The position numbers were made by a program, and so were the translations under genes. Source: VRUE01 sp963704505 (GTDB taxonomy: Bacteria > Actinomycetota > Thermoleophilia > Solirubrobacterales > 70-9). Taken from it: DNA of 64,000 nucleotides. The notes beneath the pieces were generated by a model. It did no database searches, was not told where the DNA came from, and saw nothing but the letters and a program-made list of their open reading frames with translations. Positions 24,758 through 33,214 of the stretch are shown here, piece after piece (positions within the stretch are counted from its first letter, which is position 1; every line of letters begins with the position of its first letter). The DNA lies in NCBI GenBank assembly GCA_963704505.1, contig OY969912.1, positions 248,001 through 312,000 on the forward strand, written 5' to 3'.

Positions 24758-25331
24758 CGCGCCGGGACTGGAGTTGATCCGGGGCGAGATCGAGCAGGAC
24801 AACCCCGGGGCGGTGCTGGACACGAGCTTCGATCGCGACCAGCCGGCGCTGGTCGTCGACCCCGCCCAGATCCTCGCCGTGCTCGGCTGGCTGCGCGACG
24901 CTCCCGGCCAGGGCTACCGCTTCCTCTCGAGCCTGCACGTCGCCGACTATCTGCCGGCGGAGCCGCGCTTCGGAGTCCACTACGAGCTGCTGAATCGCGA
25001 TCGCGTCGAGCGCATCCGGGTCAAGGCGATGTTGACCGACCCCGATGCCGAGGGCGCGGTATCGGGGGGGCCTGCGGGCGGTGCAGCAGCTCCGTCCTCG
25101 ACCTCCCCGACCCCACGCCTTCCGCAAATTGCCTCGTGTGTCGAGCTATTTCCGACCGCCGAGTTCCAGGAGCGCGAGGCGTATGACTTCTTCGGCGTCG
25201 TCTTCAAGGGCCACCCCGACATGACCCGGATCCTGCTGCCGGACGACTACGTCGGCTGGCCCCAGCGCCGTGACTTCCCGGTCGGCGGCGAGCCCGTCAC
25301 CTTCACCTACAACGAGCGGCGTTATGGCTGA
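24750..25331 (+). CDS. nuoC: NADH-quinone oxidoreductase subunit C
   Basis: The 193-residue subunit (30-kDa type) is part of the hydrophilic connecting module. The C-terminal signature reads ELFPTAEFQEREAYDFFGVVFKGHPDMTRILLPDDYVGWPQRRDFPVGG. Between the first domain (RIRVKAMLTD) and this signature lies a low-complexity stretch EGAVSGGPAGGAAAPSSTSP (~residues 98-117) that the family normally lacks. The codons there are also less GC-biased at third positions. The start is GTG, overlapping nuoB; the stop overlaps nuoD by 8 bp. Unlike in Escherichia coli, nuoC and nuoD are separate. Confidence 0.95.
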   Translation: MPDAPGLELIRGEIEQDNPGAVLDTSFDRDQPALVVDPAQILAVLGWLRDAPGQGYRFLSSLHVADYLPAEPRFGVHYELLNRDRVERIRVKAMLTDPDAEGAVSGGPAGGAAAPSSTSPTPRLPQIASCVELFPTAEFQEREAYDFFGVVFKGHPDMTRILLPDDYVGWPQRRDFPVGGEPVTFTYNERRYG

Positions 25332-26514
25332 GCTGACCGAGGAGCTCACCTCCGAGGTGATGACGGTCAACATCGGCCCACACCACCCGGCGACGCACGG
25401 GGTGTTGCGGCTGGTGGTCGACCTCGAAGGCGAGGTCGTGCGCGACCTCAAGCCGGTGATCGGCTATGTCCACACCGGGATCGAAAAGTCCTGCGAGGAC
25501 AAGAGCTACTGGAAGGTCATCCCCTTCGTCGAGCGGATGGACTACGTCTCCTACTTCTTCCAGATGGAGGCCTACTGCGGCGCGGTCGAGCGGTTGATCG
25601 ACCTCGAGATCCCGCCGCGGGCCAAGTACCTGCGGACGATCTTCCTCGAGCTCAACCGGATCCACTCGCACCTGGTCTGGCTGGGGACGACGGCGCTCGA
25701 CCTCGGCGCGGTCTCGATGCTCTGGTACTGCTTCCGCGAGCGCGACAAGATCCTCGACCTCTTCGAGATGGCGGCCGGCCAGCGCATGCATACCCGCTAC
25801 TTCCAGGTCGGCGGAGTGATCGAGGACATCCCGCTCGGGTTCGAGGCGAAGCTGCGCGAGTTCGTCGAGGAAATGCCGACCCGGGTCGGCCAGTACCAGG
25901 CGCTGCTCGACCGCAACGAGGTCTTCCTCTCGCGGACCAAGGGCGTCGGCATCGTCTCCCGCGAGCGGCTGCTCGAGCTCGGCGTCACCGGGCCGCTGCT
26001 TCGCGCCGCCGGCGAGCCCTGGGACCTGCGCAAGGCCTTCGACTACCTCGCCTACCCCGAGATGGACTTCCAGATCCCGGTCGGGACCGTCGGCGACAAC
26101 TACGACCGTTACCGCGTCCGGGTCGCCGAGATGGTCGAGTCGACGCGGATCATCGGACAGGCGCTCGATGCGCTGCCCGACGGGCCGTTCATCGCCGACG
26201 ACCGCAAGTACGTGCTGCCGCCACGCTCGGAGCTCTCGACCTCGATGGAGTCGCTGATCCACCACTTCAAGCTGGTCACCGAGGGTTATCGGGTGGCGCC
26301 GGGCGAGGTCTATTACGGGATCGAGAGCCCCCGCGGCGAGCTCGGCTGCTTCGTCCTCGCCGATGGATCGTCGAAGCCGGCGCGCGTCCATTTCCGCGAC
26401 CCCTCCTTCGTCAACCTGCAGGCCTTCAAGGACATGGCCCAGGACAGCTACATCGCCGACATGATCTGCAGCCTCGGCATGCTCGACCCGATCCTCGGCG
26501 GGGTCGATCGATGA
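25324..26514 (+). CDS. nuoD: NADH-quinone oxidoreductase subunit D
   Basis: The 396-residue 49-kDa subunit forms the quinone pocket with NuoB. Signatures are VNIGPHHPATHGVLRLVVDLEGE, HTGIEKSCEDK, RTIFLELNRIHSHLVWLG and the C-terminal DPSFVNLQAFKDMAQDSYIADMICSLGMLDPILGGVDR. The conserved His (GPHHPATHG) that contacts quinone is present. The ATG lies inside the nuoC end (8-bp overlap). The ATGA overlap with nuoE shows tight translational coupling. Confidence 0.97.
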   Translation: MAELTEELTSEVMTVNIGPHHPATHGVLRLVVDLEGEVVRDLKPVIGYVHTGIEKSCEDKSYWKVIPFVERMDYVSYFFQMEAYCGAVERLIDLEIPPRAKYLRTIFLELNRIHSHLVWLGTTALDLGAVSMLWYCFRERDKILDLFEMAAGQRMHTRYFQVGGVIEDIPLGFEAKLREFVEEMPTRVGQYQALLDRNEVFLSRTKGVGIVSRERLLELGVTGPLLRAAGEPWDLRKAFDYLAYPEMDFQIPVGTVGDNYDRYRVRVAEMVESTRIIGQALDALPDGPFIADDRKYVLPPRSELSTSMESLIHHFKLVTEGYRVAPGEVYYGIESPRGELGCFVLADGSSKPARVHFRDPSFVNLQAFKDMAQDSYIADMICSLGMLDPILGGVDR

Positions 26515-27137
26515 GCCCCGAGAACGGCAACGGCGGCCTTCCCGTCGACGAGGCGCTTACCTCGGGCCGCGTCCCCGACCGCTCCCCCGAGCCGGTCCCC
26601 GAGCTGCACGAAGTCGGCTGCCCGGACGGGCTCCGCGAGGAGATCGAAGAGCGGATGCGCCGCTACCCGGACCGCAAATCGGCCTCGATCCCGGCGCTCT
26701 GGGCGGTGCAGCGCCTCTACGGCTGGTGCACGCCGGATGGCATCCGCCAGGCGGCGGCGGTGATGCGCGTCACCCCGGCCTACCTCGAGTCGGTGGCGAG
26801 CTTCTACGACCTTCTCCACACCGACCCGGTCGGCACTCACAAAGTCGCCGTCTGCACCAACATCAGCTGCTGGATGCGCGGCGGCGACGAGCTCCTCGAC
26901 GCCTTCCAGGCCGCCGCCGAGGGCAAGGACACCGAGGTCTTCGTCACCGGCTTCGAGTGCCTCGGCGCCTGTGACATCGCGCCGATGGCCTCGATCGACG
27001 AGCGCTACTTCGGCCCGCTGGAGACGAGCGAGGCGCGGACCGCCGTCGACCAGCTCCTCACCGGCGCCGATGTCCTGCCCGAGAAGGCCCTGGAGCGGCG
27101 CCCCCTCGCCGGTGACGTCGACGGAGGGAAGGGCTGA
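26511..27137 (+). CDS. nuoE: NADH-quinone oxidoreductase subunit E
   Basis: The 208-residue subunit carries the [2Fe-2S] cluster N1a. Its ligands are Cys115, Cys120 (CTNISC), Cys150 and Cys154 (CLGAC). The thioredoxin-like domain is preceded by a helical domain (IPALWAVQRLYGWCTPDGIRQAA). A Pro-rich N-terminal extension of about 35 residues and a C-terminal tail make it longer than the ~165-residue E. coli form. It works with NuoF and NuoG in the NADH-dehydrogenase arm. The start ATG overlaps nuoD by 4 bp and the stop overlaps nuoF by one base. Confidence 0.95.
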   Translation: MSPENGNGGLPVDEALTSGRVPDRSPEPVPELHEVGCPDGLREEIEERMRRYPDRKSASIPALWAVQRLYGWCTPDGIRQAAAVMRVTPAYLESVASFYDLLHTDPVGTHKVAVCTNISCWMRGGDELLDAFQAAAEGKDTEVFVTGFECLGACDIAPMASIDERYFGPLETSEARTAVDQLLTGADVLPEKALERRPLAGDVDGGKG

Positions 27138-28507
27138 TGCCACACCAGCTGGAGACGCGCGTCCTGCTCGAGCACGCCGAGGACCCGAAGCTGCGCACCA
27201 TCGACGGCTACAAGGGCTACGGCGGCTACTCCTCGATGGAGAGGGCCTACAAGGAGATGGAGGCCGACGAGGTCCTCAAGGAGCTCGAAGAATCGGGACT
27301 GCGGGGACGCGGCGGCGCCGGCTTCTCGATGGGCAAAAAGGCCTCCTTCCTTCCCCGCGGGGAAATGGCGAAGTACCTCTGCTGTAACGCCGACGAGTCC
27401 GAGCCGGGCGCCTTCAAGGACCGCGAGCTGATGCAGCGCAACCCGCATCAGCTGATCGAGGGAATCGCGATCGCGGCGCTCGCCGCCGACGCCGGCCACG
27501 CCTTCATCTTCATCCGCGGCGAGTACGACTCGCAGGCCGACATCCTCGACGCCGCGGTCGCCGAAGCTTACGAGGCCGGGTACGTCGGAGAGGGCATCCT
27601 CGGGACCCGTCGCAACCTGGAGCTGGTCGTCCACCGCGGCGCCGGCGCCTACATCTGCGGCGAGGAGACGGCGCTGCTCGACGCGCTCGAGGGCAAGCGC
27701 GGCAACCCGCGCCTGAAGCCGCCCTTCCCCGCGGTCCAGGGCCTCTACGGCGGGCCGACGCTGATCAACAACGTCGAGACGCTCTCCAACGTGCCGGGGA
27801 TCGTCGCCAAGGGCGCCGACTGGTTCAAGGGCTACGGCACCGAACAGTCGCCGGGAACCAAGGTCGTCTCGGTGTCCGGCTGCGTGCAGCGTCCGGGCAA
27901 CTACGAGGTCGAGCTGGGGATCCCCACCCGCGACCTGATCTACGGCCTCGCCGGCGGTCCTGAGGAGGGACACGAGATCAAAGCGTTCTACCCGGGCGGC
28001 TCCTCCTCGCCGGTCCTCAAGGCAGAGGAAGGGATCGACCTTCCCTACAGCTTCGAGGCGATGGCCGAGGCGGGCTCGATGCTCGGCTCCGGCTCGGTGA
28101 TCGTCGCCGACGACCGCGTGTCCATCCCGCACATGGCGCTGCGCACGGCGCGCTTCTACCACCACGAGTCCTGCGGCAAGTGCACGCCCTGCCGCGAGGG
28201 GACCAACTGGACGGTGAAGATGCTCGAACGGATGGTGCGCGGCGAGGCGACGCCGATGGACCTCGACATCGTCTCCTCGGTCCAGGAAAACATCATCGGC
28301 CACTGCCTCTGCGTCCTCGGCGACTCGATGGCGATGCCGGTCGGCGCGATGGTCCGCAAGTTCCGCGACGAGTTCGAGGAAGTGATGGCCCGAGCAAGCG
28401 ACGAAGTCGCGGTTCCGGCGGATCAAGGTGGCCAGGGCGTTGGCGCATCTGCCGGTGGCAGCGGACGCGAAGCGGAGCAGCCACCGGTCTATGGGGCGTC
28501 CCTATGA
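27137..28507 (+). CDS. nuoF: NADH-quinone oxidoreductase subunit F
   Basis: The 456-residue subunit binds NADH, FMN and the [4Fe-4S] cluster N3. Motifs are GRGGAGFSMGKK (NADH loop), CNADESEPGAFKDRELM, GAGAYICGEETALLDALEGKRG (FMN), and the cluster motif SCGKCTPCREG with a distal Cys in NIIGHCLCVLGD. A C-terminal Gly/Ala/Gln-rich tail of about 40 residues (VPADQGGQGVGASAGG) follows the conserved end. It overlaps nuoG by 4 bp. Confidence 0.97.
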   Translation: MPHQLETRVLLEHAEDPKLRTIDGYKGYGGYSSMERAYKEMEADEVLKELEESGLRGRGGAGFSMGKKASFLPRGEMAKYLCCNADESEPGAFKDRELMQRNPHQLIEGIAIAALAADAGHAFIFIRGEYDSQADILDAAVAEAYEAGYVGEGILGTRRNLELVVHRGAGAYICGEETALLDALEGKRGNPRLKPPFPAVQGLYGGPTLINNVETLSNVPGIVAKGADWFKGYGTEQSPGTKVVSVSGCVQRPGNYEVELGIPTRDLIYGLAGGPEEGHEIKAFYPGGSSSPVLKAEEGIDLPYSFEAMAEAGSMLGSGSVIVADDRVSIPHMALRTARFYHHESCGKCTPCREGTNWTVKMLERMVRGEATPMDLDIVSSVQENIIGHCLCVLGDSMAMPVGAMVRKFRDEFEEVMARASDEVAVPADQGGQGVGASAGGSGREAEQPPVYGASL

Positions 28508-31026
28508 GCGACAAGGCCCAGGTCACCCTGATCATCGACGGCCGTGAGGTGACGGCGAACGAGGGCGAAATGCTCCACGACGCGGCCGCTCACGGCGACG
28601 TCGAGATCCCGGTCTTCTGTTACGAGCCGAAGCTCGGCGAGCCGGTCGGCGCCTGCCGGATGTGCCTGGTCGAGGTCGAGGGAATCCCCAAACTGCAGAC
28701 CTCGTGCTCGACGCCGGTGCGCGACGGGATGGTCGTCCACACCCGCACCGAGCAGGTCAAAGAGGCGCAGAACGCGGTGGTCGAGTTCCTCCTCGTCAAC
28801 CACCCGCTCGACTGCCCGGTCTGCGACAAAGGCGGCGAATGCCCCCTCCAGGACATCACCATGGGCTGGGGCCCGGGCCGCAGCCGGGTGATCGACGAAA
28901 AGCGCCACTTCGAGAAGCCGATCGAGCTCTCGCCGCTGGTCGCGATCGACCGTGAGCGCTGCATCCTCTGCTACCGCTGCGTGCGCTTCAGTCAGGAGGT
29001 CGCCGAGGACGAGCAGCTGCAGCTGCTGGAGCGCGGCGACCGCACCTTCGTCGGCACCTTCGACGACCGGCCCTACATCGCGCCGTTCCACGGCAACATC
29101 ACCGACCTCTGCCCGGTCGGGGCGCTGACCTCCTACACCTACCGCTTCCGCGCCCGCCCCTGGGACATCGAGCAGGCCGGGTCGGTCTGCACGCTCTGCC
29201 CGAGCCAGTGCAACGTCGGCTTCACCGTCCGCGACGAGGAGGTCAAACGGGTCGTCTCCCGCGACAACCCCGACATCGACGACGGCTGGCTCTGCGATCG
29301 CGGCCGATACGGCTTCGAGATGTTCAACGCCGACGCGCGTGTGCGGGAGCCGCACGGCAAGTCCGGCGCCCTGTCCTGGCCTCAGGCCGTCGAGCGGGCG
29401 GCCGCGGGCGTGAAGGCAGCCGGCAGCGCGAGCGCCGCGATCGTCGGCGACGCCTCCAACGAGGAGGGCTACCTGGTCCAGCGCATCATGCGCGAGGGGC
29501 TGGGCTCGCCGAACGTCGACTCGCGGGTCTCGCGGGGCCCGGGCCGCGAGCTGCAGACGCGGCTCGCACAGCCCGAGATCTCGGCCAGGGTCCGCGACAT
29601 CGACGACGCCGGGGCCGTCCTCGTGATCGGCACCGACCCCTTGCACAGCTCGCCGATCCTCGACCTCCGGATCCGCAAGGGCATGCGCCGCAACGGGGTG
29701 CAACTGGCCGTCGCCACCGACCGACCGACCGCACTCGACGGCGGCTCGGCCGAGATGGTGCGCTACGCACCTGGAGAGGCCACGAGCTTCCTCACAAGCC
29801 TCGCCGACGCCTTGCGCACCCCGACGACCGCCGGTGGGCCCTCCTCCGAACACTCAGCGCCGGAGGCGCGTTCGGAGGAGGGCCCGGCGGCGGTCGCTGA
29901 GGTCCTGCACGCAGCCGACAGCGTCGTGGTCGTCTGGGGCGAGCGGATCAACCGCGAGGGCGACGGTGCCGTCGAGGCGCTGCTGGAGCTGGCCGAGGTG
30001 CTCGACCTGGCGGGCAAGGACGGCTCGGGGCTGCTCGAAGTGCCGGAGCTCGCCAACGCCCGCGGGCTGCGCGAGGCCGGCTGCCTTCCGGACGCCGGGC
30101 CGGGCCTGACCGAGGTCGCTGCCGGCAAGGGCACCGAGGAGATCCGCGCCGGGCTCGAGTCGGGCGAGATCGAGTCCCTGGTCCTCTTCGGCGTCGACCC
30201 CCTCCGCGACTTCCCCGACACCGACGCGTGGCGCTCCGCTCTCCAGGCGGCGAAGCACCTTGTCGTCTTCAGCACCTTCGAGAACGCCACGACCGCCGCC
30301 GCCGACGTCGTCTTCCCGCTGGAGACCCACGCCGAGAAAGACGGCACGGTCACCCATCCCGAGGGCCGCCTCCAACGCGTCCGTCCTTCAGCCGGCCGCC
30401 CCGGCGACATCCGCCCGAATTGGGGCGTGCTGGCCGAGTTGGCCCTTTCGCTCGGCTTGGACACCGGTGTCGACTCCCAGTCGACGGCTTTCGCCGCCCT
30501 CGCAGACGCGGCCCCCATCTACTCCGGAATCTCCGACGACGAAATCGGAGGCCGCGGCATCCGCTGGCAGGACCGCCCCGCCGCCTCCCTGCGCCCGAGC
30601 GTGGATGAGGCCGCCGGCACCCCCTCCTCACTCGGAGCTCGGCCGGGAGAGGATGGGCAGTCCGCCGACGTCCCAGGGGCCGACTCCGCAAAACGTTCGG
30701 AGGGGGTACCGACGTCCTCTTTCAGACTCGGGACGTACAGAGACCTGTGGGTCGGCTCGATCACCGAGTTGAATCCGCCGCTTCGATTCCTGGCCCCCGA
30801 GCAGCGGGTTGAGATGGCGGTCTCCGACGTCGAAGCACTTGGGCTCAAAGCTGGTGACGAGGTTCGGGTCGGACAGAACGGTTCGAGCGTCACCGCCAAG
30901 GTGGATCCCAAAGAGCGCGTGCAGCGAGGGGTCGTCTTTCTGATCGAGGGCACGAAGGACGGCAACGCGAACGGGCTGTTGAACGGATCGCCGGTGAGCG
31001 TCGAGATCACCAAGGCCTCTGAGTGA
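28504..31026 (+). CDS. nuoG: NADH-quinone oxidoreductase subunit G, with palindrome-encoded insertions
   Basis: The 840-residue subunit is the electron-wire protein of the NADH arm. The N-terminal ferredoxin domain binds [2Fe-2S] (CYEPKLGEPVGACRMC). Further clusters use CPVCDKGGECPLQD, CILCYRCVRFSQE and CTLCPSQCNVGF. A molybdopterin-oxidoreductase-like domain follows without metal. Two insertions are encoded by repeats. One of about 20 residues (GGPSSEHSAPEARSEEGP) comes from a 50-bp palindrome at 29836. One of about 33 residues comes from a 98-bp repeat at 30614 whose inverted copy lies in nuoJ. Both are open in frame and lie in probable surface loops. Confidence 0.95.
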   Translation: MSDKAQVTLIIDGREVTANEGEMLHDAAAHGDVEIPVFCYEPKLGEPVGACRMCLVEVEGIPKLQTSCSTPVRDGMVVHTRTEQVKEAQNAVVEFLLVNHPLDCPVCDKGGECPLQDITMGWGPGRSRVIDEKRHFEKPIELSPLVAIDRERCILCYRCVRFSQEVAEDEQLQLLERGDRTFVGTFDDRPYIAPFHGNITDLCPVGALTSYTYRFRARPWDIEQAGSVCTLCPSQCNVGFTVRDEEVKRVVSRDNPDIDDGWLCDRGRYGFEMFNADARVREPHGKSGALSWPQAVERAAAGVKAAGSASAAIVGDASNEEGYLVQRIMREGLGSPNVDSRVSRGPGRELQTRLAQPEISARVRDIDDAGAVLVIGTDPLHSSPILDLRIRKGMRRNGVQLAVATDRPTALDGGSAEMVRYAPGEATSFLTSLADALRTPTTAGGPSSEHSAPEARSEEGPAAVAEVLHAADSVVVVWGERINREGDGAVEALLELAEVLDLAGKDGSGLLEVPELANARGLREAGCLPDAGPGLTEVAAGKGTEEIRAGLESGEIESLVLFGVDPLRDFPDTDAWRSALQAAKHLVVFSTFENATTAAADVVFPLETHAEKDGTVTHPEGRLQRVRPSAGRPGDIRPNWGVLAELALSLGLDTGVDSQSTAFAALADAAPIYSGISDDEIGGRGIRWQDRPAASLRPSVDEAAGTPSSLGARPGEDGQSADVPGADSAKRSEGVPTSSFRLGTYRDLWVGSITELNPPLRFLAPEQRVEMAVSDVEALGLKAGDEVRVGQNGSSVTAKVDPKERVQRGVVFLIEGTKDGNANGLLNGSPVSVEITKASE
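29836..29885. repeat. 50-bp palindrome within nuoG
   Basis: Perfect 16-bp arms (29836-29851 GGGCCCTCCTCCGAAC; 29870-29885 its complement) enclose an 18-nt loop that itself contains GCGCC-GGA-GGCGC. It is translated as part of NuoG. The arm contains CCTCCGAAC, also present at an end of the 98-bp repeat, so the two may be related. Confidence 0.65.
30614..30711 (-). repeat. 98-bp dispersed repeat, copy 1 (inside nuoG)
   Basis: This copy is the reverse complement of 33088-33185. By hand alignment the outer 38 bp and 37 bp are identical between copies, and about 12 of the 23 central bases match. The ends (CCGGCACCCCCTCC and GGAGGGGGTACCG) are near-complementary, giving the element its own terminal inverted repeats. 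It encodes the Ser/Gly/Asp-rich NuoG insertion between RPSVDEAAG and FRLGTYRDLW. Confidence 0.75.
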
Positions 31027-32024
31027 CGCTGCCGATCGCCGATACGCAGTTCGTCGAAGCGACCTGGATCATGGTCCTCAAGTCGCTGGTCATCTTCGCT
31101 GTGATCTTCGGGATCGTGCCGGTGATGACCGTCGTCGAGCGCAAGCTGATCGGGCGCTTTCAGCACCGCTACGGCCCCAACCGGGTGGGCCCCTTCGGCC
31201 TCCTCCAGCCGCTCGCCGACCTCTTCAAACTGATCAGCAAGCAGGGCTTCCGCCCGGCCAGCGCGGTCCCGGCGCTCTACGTGCTCGGGCCGTTGCTGCC
31301 GGTCCTCGCGGCGGTGATGGCGCTGGCGATCATCCCCTTCGGCGACGTCCAGGGCGGTGTCGGCCTATACGGAATCGACGTGCCGATCGGCCTCCTCTAC
31401 TTCTTCGCGGTCGGCTCGATCGGCTTCTACGGGCTGCTGCTCGGCGGTTGGTCCTCGGGCTCGAAGTACAGCCTGCTGGGCGCGATGCGCGGCGCGGCGC
31501 AGCTGATCTCCTACGAGGTCTCGATGGGGCTGGCGCTGCTCGGCGTCGTGATGATGGGCGGCTCGCTCTCGCTGGTCGACATCGTCAGGGCCCAGGGCGA
31601 GCTCTGGTACATCGTTCCCCAGTTCGTCGGCTTCCTGATCTTCATGCTCGCCGGCTTCGCCGAGACCAACCGGACCCCGTTCGACATGCCCGAGGCCGAC
31701 GCCGAATTGGTGCAGGGCTTCATGACCGAGTACGGCGGCATGCGCTTCGGCAGCTTCCTGATGGTCGAATACCTCGAGATCATCGTCGTCTCGGGAGTCG
31801 CGGCGGCGATGTTCCTGGGCGGCTGGATGGGGCCGGGGCCGGGCTGGCTCGACCCGATCTGGATGCTGCTCAAGATCTTCGCCCTCGTCTTCATCTTCAT
31901 CTGGGTGCGGGCGACATTGCCGCGCCTGCGGTATGACCAGCTGATGAGCCTCGGCTGGAAGGTCCTGTTGCCACTGGCGACGCTGAACGTCCTCGTCACC
32001 GCGACCCTGGTGGTGGTGACGTGA
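31023..32024 (+). CDS. nuoH: NADH-quinone oxidoreductase subunit H
   Basis: The 333-residue membrane subunit links the peripheral and membrane arms and helps shape the quinone entry. Family signatures are VVERKLIGRFQHRYGPNRVGPFGLLQPLADLFKL, the membrane segment GWSSGSKYSLLGAMRGAAQLISYE, and NRTPFDMPEADAELVQGFMTEYGG with the conserved acidic residues. About eight spans are visible. GTG start inside the 4-bp overlap with nuoG; 4-bp overlap with nuoI. Confidence 0.97.
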   Translation: MTLPIADTQFVEATWIMVLKSLVIFAVIFGIVPVMTVVERKLIGRFQHRYGPNRVGPFGLLQPLADLFKLISKQGFRPASAVPALYVLGPLLPVLAAVMALAIIPFGDVQGGVGLYGIDVPIGLLYFFAVGSIGFYGLLLGGWSSGSKYSLLGAMRGAAQLISYEVSMGLALLGVVMMGGSLSLVDIVRAQGELWYIVPQFVGFLIFMLAGFAETNRTPFDMPEADAELVQGFMTEYGGMRFGSFLMVEYLEIIVVSGVAAAMFLGGWMGPGPGWLDPIWMLLKIFALVFIFIWVRATLPRLRYDQLMSLGWKVLLPLATLNVLVTATLVVVT

Positions 32025-32566
32025 GCGGCGAGTTCCCCTACCTCAAGGACGAGGACGTGATCCAGGTCCAACGCGGTCCGGACCCGGGCGGCGTCGGCGG
32101 CGCCTACCGCGCCTTCGGCGAGACCCTGCGCGGCCTGAAGACGACGATGGCGCGGCTGGTCGAGGGGCCGATGACGATCCAGTATCCCGAGGAGAAGACT
32201 CCGGTCTACCCACGCTTCCGTGGCCGCCACAAACTCCACAAATTCGAGGACACCGGGCTCGAGAAGTGCGTCGGCTGCTCGCTCTGCGCCGCCGCCTGCC
32301 CCGCCGACTGCATCCGCGTCGTCGCCGCCGAGAACATCCCCGGCGAGCGGGTCTCATCCGGCGAGCGCTACGCCGCCGTCTACGAGATCAACCTCTCGCG
32401 CTGCATCTTCTGCGGCTACTGCGAGATCGCCTGTCCCTTCGACGCGATCACGATGGGCCACGACTACGAGATGGCCGACTACGACCGCGAGAACCTGATC
32501 TTCACGAAGGAGATGCTGCTCGCCGAGCCGATCGAGCGCACGCCGCTGAAAAGCGAGGGCGAGTAG
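32021..32566 (+). CDS. nuoI: NADH-quinone oxidoreductase subunit I
   Basis: The 181-residue ferredoxin-like subunit carries clusters N6a and N6b on two [4Fe-4S] motifs: CVGCSLCAAACPADC and CIFCGYCEIACPFDAI. These pass electrons from NuoG to NuoB. The N-terminal region (MARLVEGPMTIQYPEEK) precedes the conserved RFRGRHKLHKFED. GTG start overlapping nuoH by 4 bp; nuoJ follows after 3 bp. Confidence 0.97.
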   Translation: MSGEFPYLKDEDVIQVQRGPDPGGVGGAYRAFGETLRGLKTTMARLVEGPMTIQYPEEKTPVYPRFRGRHKLHKFEDTGLEKCVGCSLCAAACPADCIRVVAAENIPGERVSSGERYAAVYEINLSRCIFCGYCEIACPFDAITMGHDYEMADYDRENLIFTKEMLLAEPIERTPLKSEGE

Positions 32567-32569
32567 CCG

Positions 32570-33214
32570 ATGGAAGCGGTCCTCTTCTTCTTCGCGGCGA
32601 TCGGCGCCCTCGGTGGGGCCATCGGAGTGATCGCGATGCGCAACCCCTTCTACGGCGTGCTGGCGCTGATCGTCCACCTCTTCTCGCTCGCCGTCCTCTT
32701 CCTGATGCTGACCTCGGCCTTCGTCGCCGCCGCGCAGGTCGTCGTCTACGCCGGCGCCGTGATGGTCCTCTACGTCTTCGTCGTCGCCTACGTCGGCGGC
32801 TCGACCGAGTCCGCCTGGGAGCCGATCCCCGGCCAGCGCATCCTCGGTCCCCTGCTCGGCCTGGCCCTCTTCATCGAGCTCTCCGTCGCCGTTCTCGGCT
32901 CGGCCCTCAGCGCCCTGGACACCCACGGGCCCCACGTGAACCCGGGCTTCGGTGACCCCGCCGCCATAGGCCGCCTCCTGCTGGAACGCTTCCTCCTCCC
33001 CTTCGAGGCCTCGTCCATCCTGTTGCTCCTCGCCGCCGTTGGCGCAGTCGTCTTGGCGGGCAAACGCGACGGCCCGGGAGGGGACACCGGTACCCCCTCC
33101 GAACGTTTTGCGGAGTCGGCCCCTGCCCCTTCCTCGGACGGCCGGACGTCTCCCGGCCGAGCTCCGAGTGAGGAGGGGGTGCCGGTGTCCCCCCACGCAG
33201 GCGGTGCGACATGA
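32570..33214 (+). CDS. nuoJ: NADH-quinone oxidoreductase subunit J, with repeat-encoded C-terminal tail
   Basis: The 214-residue membrane subunit has five hydrophobic segments and the family motif QVVVYAGAVMVLYVFVVAYVG. It contributes to the proton path between NuoH and the antiporter-like subunits. After the last membrane segment (SILLLLAAVGAVVLAGKRDG) comes a hydrophilic tail of about 40 residues. That tail is encoded by the second, inverted copy of the 98-bp repeat found in nuoG. The family normally ends soon after the last helix. 4-bp overlap with nuoK. Confidence 0.95.
   Translation: MEAVLFFFAAIGALGGAIGVIAMRNPFYGVLALIVHLFSLAVLFLMLTSAFVAAAQVVVYAGAVMVLYVFVVAYVGGSTESAWEPIPGQRILGPLLGLALFIELSVAVLGSALSALDTHGPHVNPGFGDPAAIGRLLLERFLLPFEASSILLLLAAVGAVVLAGKRDGPGGDTGTPSERFAESAPAPSSDGRTSPGRAPSEEGVPVSPHAGGAT
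33088..33185 (+). repeat. 98-bp dispersed repeat, copy 2 (3' end of nuoJ)
   Basis: This is the inverted copy of 30614-30711, same length, about 87 of 98 positions identical by hand alignment. It is translated as the NuoJ tail GTPSERFAESAPAPSSDG and onward. The reading frame differs from that of the nuoG copy, and both frames are open. Confidence 0.75.
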
